The notes below the pieces were generated by a model, which saw only the letters and a program-made list of their open reading frames with translations, had not been told where the DNA came from and did not search any database. 64,000 nucleotides of DNA from Mycolicibacterium sp. BiH015 (lineage in GTDB: Bacteria > Actinomycetota > Actinomycetes > Mycobacteriales > Mycobacteriaceae), in the NCBI RefSeq assembly GCF_027706845.1, contig NZ_JAQGCZ010000016.1, positions 47,350 through 111,349 of the forward strand. Direction: 5' to 3'. This document shows positions 55,986-64,000 of the stretch, piece by piece. Made by a program: the position numbers and the translations under genes. Numbering within the stretch: the first letter of the stretch is position 1; each line of letters opens with the position of its first letter.

Positions 55986-57119
55986 TTACTCCTCGGTAGG
56001 TTCCGGGGCCACGCCTGCGGCGCCGCGATACGGCGCCCGCCCGTCGGGGTCGAGCTCCAGATGAAAGACGCGATTTCCGCCGGCTCGCTTCGCCCGGTAC
56101 ATCGCGACGTCGGCCTGGGCGGTCAACCAGCGCAACGTCTTGGCGATCTGGGAGCCCTCGATGGCTGACACCTCGACGCAGGCGGTGCCGACGCTGCCGG
56201 TCAAGCGGTACTCGGTGGTGGTGATCGCATACCTGGCCCGCTCACCGAGCGCAGGGATGTCGCCGGAAGCGACGATGTCGGCCGCCAGGAATTCCTCGCC
56301 TCCGACGCGGCCGAGAATTGTGGTGCGGGGCAGGTGCTCGGTCAGTGCCTCGCCCGCTGCGACGAGTGCCGCGTCACCGGTGTCGTGGCCGTGTGTGTCG
56401 TTGAGGGCTTTGAAGCGGTCGAGGTCGATCATGGTCAGCACCAGGTGGCTGCCTCGGCGTTGGCCGTCGAGGACGGCCGCGATGGTTTCGCGTTCGAAGG
56501 AACGGCGGTTGAGCAGCCCGGTCAACGGATCTCTGTCGGACTGGACGAGATCGAAACCGAGCGCATGGACGACGAGCTGGACGGCCAGCGGAACGCCGGC
56601 GTTGAGTTCGATGACGAGGAAGATCATCGACGCGATCAGCACCGTGTTCTGCGGCGGCGGGATCGAGGCCGCGTGCAGGGCCGCGATCACGAGCGCGAGG
56701 GCGAAGTTCGCCGCCACCAGCCGGCTGGTGTGAAAGAACGCCAGGTATGCCCCCGAGAGGGCGAGCGCGGTACATCCGACCACCCCGACCGAGGGATCTC
56801 CGGACAGCCATGTCGTCAGGGCGATACTGGCCGCGAACGTCATCCCGTACGCGACGGACTGCCCGCGGCTCGGCCACCGCGTCAGCCACACAGCGCTCCA
56901 GTAGAAATGGATTGCCGCTATCGCAACGCTGAGGACGATGAAGGCGGTGCGATGGGGCGTGTCCGGTAACAACAGCGCGTTGGCGGGGAACAAGACGGCG
57001 GCCCCGGAGATCATGGCCATGCCGACCTGCACAGGGCGGGTCGAATTGCGGGCATGCAGGTAACTCGACAGCCAGTCGTAGTGGTCGGGCAGTCGCCACC
57101 ACCGCAGTACCGCACTCAA
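55986..57119 (-). CDS. membrane-bound GGDEF protein (diguanylate cyclase candidate)
   Basis: A 377-residue protein. Six hydrophobic helices (about 30-190) form a membrane sensor, followed by a GGDEF domain (about 195-355). The active-site loop is Gly-Gly-Glu-Glu-Phe, a functional variant, and Asp-Pro-Leu-Thr-Gly-Leu-Leu-Asn-Arg-Arg opens the domain. No EAL domain. It probably makes cyclic di-GMP in response to an unknown membrane signal. It lies downstream of the small secreted gene's 3' side and upstream of accA3, with its own promoter region. Confidence 0.92.
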   Translation of the reverse strand: MSAVLRWWRLPDHYDWLSSYLHARNSTRPVQVGMAMISGAAVLFPANALLLPDTPHRTAFIVLSVAIAAIHFYWSAVWLTRWPSRGQSVAYGMTFAASIALTTWLSGDPSVGVVGCTALALSGAYLAFFHTSRLVAANFALALVIAALHAASIPPPQNTVLIASMIFLVIELNAGVPLAVQLVVHALGFDLVQSDRDPLTGLLNRRSFERETIAAVLDGQRRGSHLVLTMIDLDRFKALNDTHGHDTGDAALVAAGEALTEHLPRTTILGRVGGEEFLAADIVASGDIPALGERARYAITTTEYRLTGSVGTACVEVSAIEGSQIAKTLRWLTAQADVAMYRAKRAGGNRVFHLELDPDGRAPYRGAAGVAPEPTEE

Positions 57120-57223
57120 CTGCTACCCCGCCGCCCCCACCTTGCTCAGAGAGTTGATCGGTCAGAGCGTACGGCGACTTGCTGGAAATGCCGTGAGATT
57201 GAGGTGGACCCGCGCGGGTCAGA

Positions 57224-57529
57224 TCACCATCCGCCGATGCCGGGACCGCCGGCCCAGCTCGGGAGGAACCCTCGGGCCCGGGTGCCGGGGACACGTCCGG
57301 GGACCGCGATCATCGAATCGCGGACCTCACCCTGGGCATGCAGGGAATCTTCGGCTCCGCGGACCTCGCCGAAGGTGGCGTCCCGCGACACGGTGCCCTG
57401 TCCGCTGGTGACGGTGTGGCCAGGGCTGATCTCTTCGGCGGATGCGATCCCGCTGGACATCGCCAGGAGGGCTGCTGGTGCCGCGAGGACGGCGCTCACG
57501 GCAATCGTGCGCCTGCTGATTTTCGGCAT
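57224..57529 (-). CDS. small secreted protein of unknown function
   Basis: A 101-residue protein with a clear Sec signal peptide (Lys/Arg start, hydrophobic core, ending Ile-Ala-Ser-Ala-Glu at about 31). The mature 70 residues are polar, Gly-rich and lack Cys. An AGGAG-type site precedes the ATG. I do not recognise a family. It is in line with, but 75 nt from, the SufE gene. Confidence 0.72.
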   Translation of the reverse strand: MPKISRRTIAVSAVLAAPAALLAMSSGIASAEEISPGHTVTSGQGTVSRDATFGEVRGAEDSLHAQGEVRDSMIAVPGRVPGTRARGFLPSWAGGPGIGGW

Positions 57530-57603
57530 GTATCTCCTCCGGGCGAATGTGTGTCGTCGACTGGATATCGGCCGCGGCGAGCGGGTGTTACGGAGAGCGG
57601 TGT

Positions 57604-58014
57604 CTATTTGAGGCGCTTCTTGATGCGCGCGAGCATCGCCGACATGCCACGCAGGCGAAGCGGGCTGATCAGCTTCGCCAGCCCGAGTTCGGTGTAGAAG
57701 TCGTCGGGCACGGCCAGGATGTCCTCGGCTGCCAGACCGTCGAGGCCGGTGGCGAGGATCGCCGCAAAGCCACGGGTGGTCGGTGCTTCGGCAGGGGCGC
57801 TGAAGAACAACCGCACGTGGTCACGGTCGTCGGCGTCGACATGCAGGAACAACGGCGACTGGCACTCCGGCACCGGCTCCATCGCGGCCTCTTCGAGGTC
57901 GGCGGGCAGCGGCGGAAGCTCGTCGGCGAATTCGAGGAGGAGGGCCAATTTGTCTTGTCCCTCAACGTCTTTGAAGTCTGACACCACTTCGGCCAGCGCG
58001 GCCGGCATGCTCAT
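57604..58014 (-). CDS. SufE-family sulfur acceptor (Rv3284-like)
   Basis: A 136-residue protein with the SufE fold. The likely sulfur-carrying Cys is in Pro-Glu-Cys-Gln-Ser-Pro-Leu (about residue 51). SufE proteins take persulfide from cysteine desulfurases. The start overlaps the sseA stop by 4 nt, coupling it to the rhodanese, so the pair may relay sulfane sulfur. Matches the Rv3284-sseA order. Confidence 0.92.
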   Translation of the reverse strand: MSMPAALAEVVSDFKDVEGQDKLALLLEFADELPPLPADLEEAAMEPVPECQSPLFLHVDADDRDHVRLFFSAPAEAPTTRGFAAILATGLDGLAAEDILAVPDDFYTELGLAKLISPLRLRGMSAMLARIKKRLK

Positions 58015-58907
58015 GGCTTACCCGGTGCCTCACCGGGCTGTTCTCCGACCGCCACCGGAACCCGCACCGCGTTGCCCCACTCGGTCCAGGAGCCGTCATA
58101 ATTGCGGACATTGGGCAGGCCGAGCAGGTGGGTGAGCACGAACCAGGTGTGGCTGGAGCGCTCGCCGATGCGGCAGTACACCACCGTTTCGTCGTCCGGC
58201 GAGAGGAAGCCGTACAGCTCGTCAAGTTCGGCGCGGCTGCGGAAGCGTCCGCTTTCGTTGGCGGCCTTGCCCCACGGGATCGACACGGCGGTGGGGATGT
58301 GGCCACCGCGCAGCGCGCCCTCTTCGGGGTAGTCGGGCATGTGGGTGCGCTCGCCGGTGTACTCCTGCGGGGAACGGACGTCGATGAGCGGCTGGGAGCC
58401 GAGCACGCCGAGGACGCCCTCTCTGAACGCGCGGATCGGGGCGTCGTTGCGCTCGACGACGGGGTAGCCGGTGGTCTGCTTCGACGGCACGTCCAGCGTG
58501 GTGTCACGGCCGTCGGAGATCCACAGGGTGCGACCGCCGTCGAGAAGTCGCACGTCCGGGTGGCCGAACAGCGTGAACACCCACAGCGCGTAGGCGGCCC
58601 ACCAGTTGCTCTTGTCGCCGTAGATGACGACGGTGTCGTCACGCGAGATGCCCTTGCGGTTCATCAGGTCGGCGAACTGCTCGCCGGTGATGTAGTCGCG
58701 AACGTGCGCGTCGTTGAGGTCGGTGTGCCAGTCGATCTTGACGGCGCCGGGAATGTGGCCGGTGTCGTAGAGCAGCACGTCCTCGTCTGACTCGACGATG
58801 GCCAGGCCCGGCCTGCCGAGGTTGCCGGACAGCCAGTCGGCAGTGACGAGACGCTCGGGGTGGGCGTAGGACTGCAGGGCAGGGCTGGGATCAGCAGGTA
58901 GCGGCAC
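58011..58907 (-). CDS. sseA: thiosulfate sulfurtransferase (rhodanese) SseA
   Basis: A 298-residue two-domain rhodanese. The catalytic Cys is in Tyr-Cys-Arg-Ile-Gly-Glu-Arg-Ser-Ser-His (about residue 245) of the second domain; the first domain lacks the Cys, as usual. It transfers sulfane sulfur from thiosulfate to thiophilic acceptors. It is upstream of and coupled to the SufE gene. Confidence 0.95.
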   Translation of the reverse strand: MPLPADPSPALQSYAHPERLVTADWLSGNLGRPGLAIVESDEDVLLYDTGHIPGAVKIDWHTDLNDAHVRDYITGEQFADLMNRKGISRDDTVVIYGDKSNWWAAYALWVFTLFGHPDVRLLDGGRTLWISDGRDTTLDVPSKQTTGYPVVERNDAPIRAFREGVLGVLGSQPLIDVRSPQEYTGERTHMPDYPEEGALRGGHIPTAVSIPWGKAANESGRFRSRAELDELYGFLSPDDETVVYCRIGERSSHTWFVLTHLLGLPNVRNYDGSWTEWGNAVRVPVAVGEQPGEAPGKP

Positions 58908-58940
58908 GTGTTTGAGCCTACCGGGGCCTCACCCGGAGTT

Positions 58941-58966
58941 TTGGGCGCAAGCGTGCCCAATTGGGC
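58941..58966. terminator. alternative hairpins between acyltransferase and sseA
   Basis: TTGGGC (58941-58946) can pair with GCCCAA (58955-58960), or GCCCAATTGGGC (58955-58966) can self-pair. The element lies 2 nt after the acyltransferase stop on the minus strand, so it probably ends that transcript before sseA. Confidence 0.6.
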
Positions 58967-58967
58967 G

Positions 58968-60218
58968 CTATGTGATGGCGCCGGGGCTCATCGCGAAGCT
59001 GATGATGCTGACCGTGATGAGGATGAGTCCGCCGACGCCTCCGACTTTGGTCGACAAGTCGACGTGGAACAGGCCATGCCGCATATCGCTTCGTGCTTGG
59101 CGCAGCGCTTCCGGGCTGGCGTAGCGGAGGGGAGTCTCGACGAAGTGGTAGGTCAGCAGAGCCAGCCCGAGCGTGAGCGCGATAGCGCTGGCGTAGTAGT
59201 AGACGTTGCGTTCCATCGCGGCGGCGAGAAGCACGAACACCGGCCAGTGCACCAGGTATAGCGAGTACGAGATGTCGCCGATATAGGTGCTGACGCGGTT
59301 GCGCAGGAACCCCTGAAGGTCCGGCTCGTCTCCGATGCCGGCGGCGATGACGAGCGCTGCCCCGGCCACGGGAAGGAGCGCCCACGGCGCAGGGAAGCCG
59401 GCGGACCCGTCGATCACCACAAACGAAGTGCCGATGAGCGTCAGACCCGCCCACGACATGATCGGGCGGACGGGGTGGGGGAGGCGTGTGAAGAGCCCGG
59501 TCGCGGTGGTCAGGAGAGCGCCGACGCCCAGTTCCCACATGCGCGATGCGGTACTGAAGAAGGCCCACGTCGGTGCTGAAGCGGATTCGTAGATCGCCCA
59601 AGCCAGGGACAGGGCGGTGAGGGCACCGACTGCGGTGGCGAGGAATTTTCGCCACCTCGCACCGTCCCACGCGCGGCGAGCGGCGATCACCAGGATCCCG
59701 AGGATCAGCAGCGGCCACAGGACGAAGAACTGTTCTTCAAGGGACAGTGGCCAGTAATGCAGCAGTGGCGATGCGGAATCAGTGGCTGAGTGAAGCTGGC
59801 CGCCATCTGCAGCGAAATGCCAGTTGGCGACGAAGAAGAAGGCGAACAAGGCATCGATGCCAATGTCGTGGACGTGCGAGGGCAGCACGATGGTCGACGC
59901 GGCAAAGGTCAGGATGAGGATGAAAGTCGCGGCGGGAACGATGCGCTGGAGGCGGTCGAGATAGAACGTGCCCACCGAGACGGTTCCGGTGCCGGTCGCC
60001 GCTCGCAGCAAACTCTCAGTGACGAGGTAGCCGGCAACGACGAAGAAGATGTCGATGCCGACGAATCCGCCCCGCGGCCACCCGACCAAGGCGTACGCAA
60101 GAACCGCAAGCACGGCGACCATGCGCAATCCCTGGATATCCAGGCGATAGTTTGCTCGTTTTGCACGTCGACGTCGGCGCGCTGAGGATTCGCGCCATTG
60201 ATCGAGCTTTGTAACCAT
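58968..60218 (-). CDS. acyltransferase-3 (OafA-like) membrane protein lacking the usual His and SGNH domain
   Basis: A 416-residue protein with ten or so membrane helices of the acyltransferase-3 family, which O-acylates envelope sugars. Family landmarks are Tyr-Arg-Leu-Asp-Ile-Gln-Gly-Leu-Arg (24-32), Gly-Gly-Phe-Val-Gly-Ile-Asp-Ile-Phe-Phe-Val, Pro-Leu-Ser-Leu-Glu-Glu-Gln-Phe and Tyr-Ser-Leu-Tyr-Leu-Val-His-Trp-Pro. The conserved His after the first motif is Ala43 (Leu-Ala-Tyr-Ala-Leu instead of Leu-Phe-His-Ala). The protein ends after a last TM helix where longer relatives continue into an SGNH domain. It may be inactive or use another mechanism. Confidence 0.88.
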   Translation of the reverse strand: MVTKLDQWRESSARRRRRAKRANYRLDIQGLRMVAVLAVLAYALVGWPRGGFVGIDIFFVVAGYLVTESLLRAATGTGTVSVGTFYLDRLQRIVPAATFILILTFAASTIVLPSHVHDIGIDALFAFFFVANWHFAADGGQLHSATDSASPLLHYWPLSLEEQFFVLWPLLILGILVIAARRAWDGARWRKFLATAVGALTALSLAWAIYESASAPTWAFFSTASRMWELGVGALLTTATGLFTRLPHPVRPIMSWAGLTLIGTSFVVIDGSAGFPAPWALLPVAGAALVIAAGIGDEPDLQGFLRNRVSTYIGDISYSLYLVHWPVFVLLAAAMERNVYYYASAIALTLGLALLTYHFVETPLRYASPEALRQARSDMRHGLFHVDLSTKVGGVGGLILITVSIISFAMSPGAIT

Positions 60219-60545
60219 GCGGTGCCCCCCGGCGGAGAATAGTCGTGATCGTCAGTACTTCGCTCTTACCCGCGATACTCGACAGATGCAACTGTAACGT
60301 GTGTCAGATCACTCGCGCTGCGCTGCGCTTTTCGGATAGCTATTCCTGGTATGACGCTGCGCGATGACTGGGGTGTTTCTGTCAGGTTGCTGAGGCGCAA
60401 CGCGCTTGCGGTCATGGCGATTTACAGTCAGCTGTACGCAATGACGGAAGAGCAGCAAAGCCGCTTCTCCCGATGCCGCCCGCGGGTTTCTTTTTGAACT
60501 TCGAACTTCGGTGGGCCCATTCCACACGGATGCAAGGAAATGACA
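60219..60545. other. 327-bp divergent intergenic region
   Basis: It separates the acyltransferase start from the first PASTA-like gene. No coding frame is convincing. GGATAGCTATTCC (60334-60346) is nearly palindromic, and AACTTCG occurs twice in tandem near 60500. Promoters for both flanking genes must lie here, but I cannot place them confidently. Confidence 0.45.
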
Positions 60546-60911
60546 GTGAACAAAATGATCTTGATAGCAACGGCGACGGGCCTGGTCGCCGGCGGCGCGA
60601 TCGCGACGGCGGGTCCGGCTGGTGCCCACGCCGATGACGGCCTGATTCAGTACAAAGAGCCCAACGCGATGTGGGTGATGCCGGATCTGAAGGACGAGAT
60701 CCTGTTCACGGCCGAGGCTGACGTCGAAGACGTGGTCGAGCAGATGCCGCTGACGTTCAACACCCAGGCGCCCAATCACGCTCCGGTGTACAACCTCGAG
60801 GACTGGGTCGTCTGTGGTGAATCGCCCAAGGCGGGCACAGCGCTGACGCAGAAGACGAAGTCTGTGACTCTGCTGCTCGAGCGGCCCGGCGCGGAGCACT
60901 GCGGCGCGTAA
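60546..60911 (+). CDS. secreted single-PASTA-like protein
   Basis: A 121-residue secreted protein. GTG at 60546, 7 nt after AAGGA, is preferred over the ATG two codons upstream, which the ribosome-binding site would touch. The signal peptide ends near Ala-Gly-Ala-His-Ala-Asp. The mature domain has a Met-Pro-Asp-Leu-Lys start, a helix, then Trp-Val-Val-Cys-Gly-Glu-Ser-Pro-Lys-Ala-Gly-Thr and a final strand with Glu-His-Cys, resembling one PASTA domain closed by a disulfide. Ligand unknown; muropeptide binding is conceivable. Confidence 0.75.
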   Translation: MNKMILIATATGLVAGGAIATAGPAGAHADDGLIQYKEPNAMWVMPDLKDEILFTAEADVEDVVEQMPLTFNTQAPNHAPVYNLEDWVVCGESPKAGTALTQKTKSVTLLLERPGAEHCGA

Positions 60912-60994
60912 AACCGTCAGCTCGCCAGCCGCCGTGAGCAAATTGTTATCGAACAACTGGCAGGAAAGAGGCAGGCCCCATTAGGGTTTCCGTC

Positions 60995-61351
60995 ATGGAG
61001 CTCAAGGGGTTGGCGAAGCAGGGGCGCGTAGTCGCCATCGCGATGGCATCGTGCGGGATGGCGCTCGGCATGACGGCACCGGTCGCGGCTGCGCAAGAAG
61101 GTGAGACGTGGGAAATGCCGGCGGTGAAGGAAGAGCTCCTACAGGACGCGGTGGACAGTATTATTTCTGCTGCGGGCGAGGAAAACGTAAAGCTGGCCCC
61201 GTACGACTCCGAGCTCAATCAGGTGATCTACAACTACACGAATTGGATCGTGTGCGCGCAGTCGCCGGCTGCGGAAAAGGAAGTGACCATCAACCCCGCG
61301 AAGCCGCAGGCAGTGTATCTCGCCCTCAAGCGCCCGGCGGCCGGATGCTAA
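60995..61351 (+). CDS. secreted single-PASTA-like protein, tandem paralogue
   Basis: A 118-residue paralogue of the preceding gene: signal peptide ending near Val-Ala-Ala-Ala-Gln, then Trp-Glu-Met-Pro-Ala-Val-Lys-Glu-Glu-Leu-Leu-Gln, Asn-Trp-Ile-Val-Cys-Ala-Gln-Ser-Pro-Ala and a final Leu-Lys-Arg-Pro-Ala-Ala-Gly-Cys. The two Cys are conserved between paralogues. No strong ribosome-binding site is seen. The stop overlaps the convergent maf stop by 4 bp. Confidence 0.75.
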   Translation: MELKGLAKQGRVVAIAMASCGMALGMTAPVAAAQEGETWEMPAVKEELLQDAVDSIISAAGEENVKLAPYDSELNQVIYNYTNWIVCAQSPAAEKEVTINPAKPQAVYLALKRPAAGC

Positions 61352-61986
61352 TCCAGCCCTGCCCAGAGATCAGAGATTGACAGGCCGGTGCTGCGCACCA
61401 GCCTGTGAAGCAATGGCAAGCTCAGCCCAATGACGTTGGACGGGTCGCCCTCGATGCTTTCGATGAACCATCCCCCAAGTCCGTCCAATGTGAAGGCGCC
61501 CGCGACGTTGATCGGCTCGCCGCTGTCGATATAGCGGCTTAGGTCGACGACTGAGGGCTCTCCGAAATGCACCGTGGTGCTGCCGGTGTCGCCCTCTGTA
61601 TGGGTGATGACGCCGGCGGTCAGGCGCAGGAGCGCGTGTCCCGTCAGCAGATGGCCGGTTGCGCCTACCATCGAATCCCATTGCTGCAGAGCCGCCTCCG
61701 CCGATCCCGGCTTTCCGCGCAGTGCGCCGTCGAGATACAGCATGGAGTCGCAGCCGATCACCAGACAGTCAGAGATCAGCTCGTCGGACAAGGCGGCTGC
61801 GACGCTGAGGGCCTTGGCGTTGGCCAGCTTGGCCACTACCGACTCCGGGGGCGTTTCCGGGTGCAGCGAAGCGATGAGCGCGTCCTCGTCCACGTCGGAG
61901 ACGATGACCACGGGTTCGATGCCGGCCTGCCGCAGGACGCGCAGTCGACCCTGGGATGCCGAGGCGAGGACGACTCGGGTGGTCAC
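61348..61986 (-). CDS. maf: Maf-like nucleotide pyrophosphatase (Rv3282-like)
   Basis: A 212-residue Maf/HAM1-fold pyrophosphatase that hydrolyses non-canonical or selected NTPs. It has the N-terminal Leu-Ala-Ser-Ala-Ser-Gln-Gly-Arg, Val-Ile-Gly-Cys-Asp-Ser-Met and Glu-Ser-Ile-Glu-Gly-Asp-Pro-Ser-Asn-Val-Ile-Gly-Leu. Coupled to accE5 by a 4-nt overlap (ATGA) in the accD5-accE5-maf operon. Confidence 0.93.
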   Translation of the reverse strand: MTTRVVLASASQGRLRVLRQAGIEPVVIVSDVDEDALIASLHPETPPESVVAKLANAKALSVAAALSDELISDCLVIGCDSMLYLDGALRGKPGSAEAALQQWDSMVGATGHLLTGHALLRLTAGVITHTEGDTGSTTVHFGEPSVVDLSRYIDSGEPINVAGAFTLDGLGGWFIESIEGDPSNVIGLSLPLLHRLVRSTGLSISDLWAGLD

Positions 61987-62264
61987 TTGCGCATGTGCAT
62001 GCGTTCAAGCAGGGTGACGCGCTGCCAGCTGGTCACGTCATAGCGCAGTTTGTCGACGGGGTGGCCCCACATGTTGAGTTCCTGCGGGCCCGGGTCGCCG
62101 GCCGCCCCACCACCGGCGCCGGCCAGCACGGTCACCAGCGCGGCAAGCTCTTCAAGCGAGGGATCGCCTTTGACGATGTGGAAGTGCGGGTCGGCCGCGG
62201 GCGGATCGTCGATGGTCATGTCCCGCGGGTCGGACACCTCGACGATGTCGGCGTCGTGATTCAA
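61983..62264 (-). CDS. accE5: acyl-CoA carboxylase epsilon subunit
   Basis: A 93-residue epsilon subunit that stimulates the AccA3-AccD5 carboxylase. The core Pro-His-Phe-His-Ile-Val-Lys-Gly-Asp-Pro-Ser-Leu-Glu-Glu-Leu-Ala-Ala-Leu is diagnostic. It is much shorter than the ~177-residue M. tuberculosis protein, lacking the long N-terminal extension. TTG start behind AAGGAG. It lies 28 nt after accD5. Confidence 0.92.
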   Translation of the reverse strand: MNHDADIVEVSDPRDMTIDDPPAADPHFHIVKGDPSLEELAALVTVLAGAGGGAAGDPGPQELNMWGHPVDKLRYDVTSWQRVTLLERMHMRK

Positions 62265-62292
62265 AGCTGAAACTCCTTGTCTGAGAACACGA

Positions 62293-63921
62293 TCAGAGCG
62301 GGATGTTGCCGTGCTTCTTCGGTGGGGTCTGAACGACCTTGCGCTCCAACAGTTTCAGCGCGGTGGCGACGTAGCCGCGGGTGTGCGAAGGCGGGATGAC
62401 GGCGTCGACATAGCCGCGTTCGGCGGCGATGTAGGGGTTGACGAGGGTGTCCTCGTACTCCTGCTGCAGCTGCAGACGTAGTGCGTCGACATCCTGGCCC
62501 TCTGCTGCAGCCTGCTTGAGCTGCTGGCGGTAGACGAAGCCCACCGCGCCGGAGGCACCCATCACGGCGATCTGGGCGGTCGGCCAGGCGACGACGACGT
62601 CGGCGCCCATGTCTTTGGAGCCCATGACGCAGTACGCGCCGCCGTACGACTTGCGCGTGATCACAGTGACTTTCGCGACCGTGGCCTCGCCGTAGGCATA
62701 GAGCAGCTTGGCGCCGCGACGGATGATGCCGTTGTACTCCTGGTCGGTGCCGGGCAGAAAGCCCGGGACGTCGACCAGCAGCACGATCGGGATGTTGTAG
62801 CAGTCGCAGGTCCGGATGAAGCGGGCAGCCTTCTCGGAGGCGTTGATGTCCAAGCAGCCGGCGAACTGGGTCGGTTGGTTAGCCACGATGCCCACTGGGC
62901 GGCCGTCGACGCGGCCGAATCCGACGATGATGTTGCCCGCGTATCCGGCCTGGACTTCCAGGAATTCGTCGTCGTCGAGGATGCGGGTGATGACCTCGTG
63001 CATGTCGTAGGGCTGGTTCGGGGAGTCCGGGATCAGCGTGTCGAGCTCGAGGTCTTCGTCGGTGAGGCTTTCCTCGATAGGGGCGTCCGAATGCGGGGCC
63101 GGGTAGCGCGGTGGTTCGGCGTAGTTGTTCGGGGGCAGGTAGGACAGCAGGTCGCGGACGTAGTCGAGGGCGTCCTGCTCGCCGGAGGCGACGTAGTGGA
63201 CGGTGCCGGACTTGGCCATGTGGGTGTGGGCGCCGCCGAGTTCTTCCATGGTGACGTCTTCGCCGGTGACGGTTTTGATGACGTCGGGTCCGGTGATGAA
63301 CATCTGGCTGGTCTGGTCGACCATGATGACGAAGTCAGTCAGCGCGGGGGAGTAGACGTGCCCGCCGGCGGCGGCGCCCATGATCAGTGAGATCTGCGGG
63401 ATGACGCCGGAGGCCTTGATGTTGTTGTGGAAGATGCGGCTGTAGAGGCCGAGGGAGACCACACCCTCCTGGATGCGGGCGCCGGCGCCGTCGTTGATCC
63501 CGATCAGGGGGCGCCCGGTTTTGATGGCCAACTCCTGGACCTTGACGATTTTCTCGCCGTAGACCTCACCGAGGCTGCCGCCGAACACGGTGGCGTCCTG
63601 GCTGAAGATGCAGACGTCGCGGCCGTCGATGGTGCCGTAACCGGTGACCACTCCATCGCCGGTGGGGCGGTTCTTCTCCAGCCCGAAATTCTTGGAGCGG
63701 TGTTTGGCCAGCGCGTCGAGCTCGACAAAAGACCCCTGGTCCAGCAGCGCCAGAATCCGCTCGCGCGCAGTCAGCTTGCCTTTGGCGTGAACCTTCTCGA
63801 TGGCGGTCTCGCCCACCGGGTGCAGGGCTTCTTCTGCGCGCTTGCGCAGATCGGCGAGCTTGCCCGCGGTGGTGTGGATGTCGATCTCGTGCTCGGCGTC
63901 AGGCTCAGTCACGCTGGTCAT
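62293..63921 (-). CDS. accD5: acyl-CoA (propionyl-CoA) carboxylase beta subunit
   Basis: A 542-residue carboxyltransferase, normal for AccD5. It carries two crotonase-like halves with the oxyanion-hole Gly-Gly pairs (Ala-Ala-Ala-Gly-Gly-His in the first half; Ser-Tyr-Gly-Gly-Ala-Tyr in the second). With AccA3 and AccE5 it makes methylmalonyl-CoA for methyl-branched lipids and can use acetyl-CoA. AGGAGAAAC precedes the ATG. The 79 bp beyond the start reach the window end. Confidence 0.97.
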   Translation of the reverse strand: MTSVTEPDAEHEIDIHTTAGKLADLRKRAEEALHPVGETAIEKVHAKGKLTARERILALLDQGSFVELDALAKHRSKNFGLEKNRPTGDGVVTGYGTIDGRDVCIFSQDATVFGGSLGEVYGEKIVKVQELAIKTGRPLIGINDGAGARIQEGVVSLGLYSRIFHNNIKASGVIPQISLIMGAAAGGHVYSPALTDFVIMVDQTSQMFITGPDVIKTVTGEDVTMEELGGAHTHMAKSGTVHYVASGEQDALDYVRDLLSYLPPNNYAEPPRYPAPHSDAPIEESLTDEDLELDTLIPDSPNQPYDMHEVITRILDDDEFLEVQAGYAGNIIVGFGRVDGRPVGIVANQPTQFAGCLDINASEKAARFIRTCDCYNIPIVLLVDVPGFLPGTDQEYNGIIRRGAKLLYAYGEATVAKVTVITRKSYGGAYCVMGSKDMGADVVVAWPTAQIAVMGASGAVGFVYRQQLKQAAAEGQDVDALRLQLQQEYEDTLVNPYIAAERGYVDAVIPPSHTRGYVATALKLLERKVVQTPPKKHGNIPL

Positions 63922-64000
63922 GAGTTTCTCCTATGTCAAGCCGCTGCTGTTTGGCAAGCGGGTTGACGGTTTTGGTGGTCGGTGTGCAGATGTCCGAATG

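Overview
The window is high-GC actinobacterial chromosome, almost certainly a rapidly growing Mycobacterium (Mycolicibacterium). The evidence is a long gene order shared, as I recall it, with M. tuberculosis Rv3311 to Rv3280: upp, pmmB, deoD, amiB1, amiA1, Rv3304, lpdA, glpD2, the Rv3300c-type pseudouridine synthase, nei, lhr, pcd, Rv3292, lrpA, lat, Rv3289c, usfY, rsbW, sigF, accA3, Rv3284, sseA, maf, accE5 and accD5. MmpL, EspC-like, MTB12-like and haemophore families agree. I found no rRNA, tRNA, IS element, prophage or CRISPR array.

Layout. 0-11 kb: a conserved hypothetical, an F420-type oxidoreductase, an EspC-like/NlpC-P60 pair, pyrimidine and purine salvage (upp, deoD), pmmB, a MarR regulator facing a membrane protein, and two M20 amidohydrolases. 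11-20 kb: TetR/MmpL pair, a nuclease-fold protein, lpdA, glpD2 and an RluA-type synthase. 20-29 kb: accessory block with a proline-rich secreted protein, SDR, Rieske oxygenase, enoyl-CoA hydratase, a FabR/DesT-like regulator facing a reductase/desaturase operon, and an MTB12-like protein; most gaps here carry one palindromic repeat just after a stop codon. 29-34 kb: lhr-nei repair operon. 34-41 kb: MalT-like regulator, a four-gene DyP peroxidase operon, and a divergent operon for a glycine-rich secreted protein and two haemophore-like proteins. 41-44 kb: TetR/P450 and an SDR. 44-49 kb: lysine catabolism (pcd, DUF1338, lrpA, lat). 49-53 kb: the SigF stress locus with candidate SigF promoters. 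53-64 kb: accA3, a GGDEF protein, sulfur-transfer genes, an acyltransferase-3 protein, two PASTA-like secreted proteins, maf, accE5 and accD5.

How the genes work together. AccA3, AccE5 and AccD5 are subunits of one acyl-CoA carboxylase. lat, pcd and the DUF1338 gene form consecutive steps from lysine towards 2-hydroxyglutarate, with lrpA between them. RsbW and SigF form an anti-sigma/sigma pair, and a STAS protein converges on them. The strongest candidate for an undescribed system is the 36-41 kb haem locus. Its two divergent operons are joined by 4-nt start/stop overlaps on the peroxidase side. They also carry identical TCCCCC-N5-GGGGGA palindromes, 56-57 nt upstream of both first genes and at matching distances from plausible -10 boxes. 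All functions are inferred from reading sequence; no searches were run.
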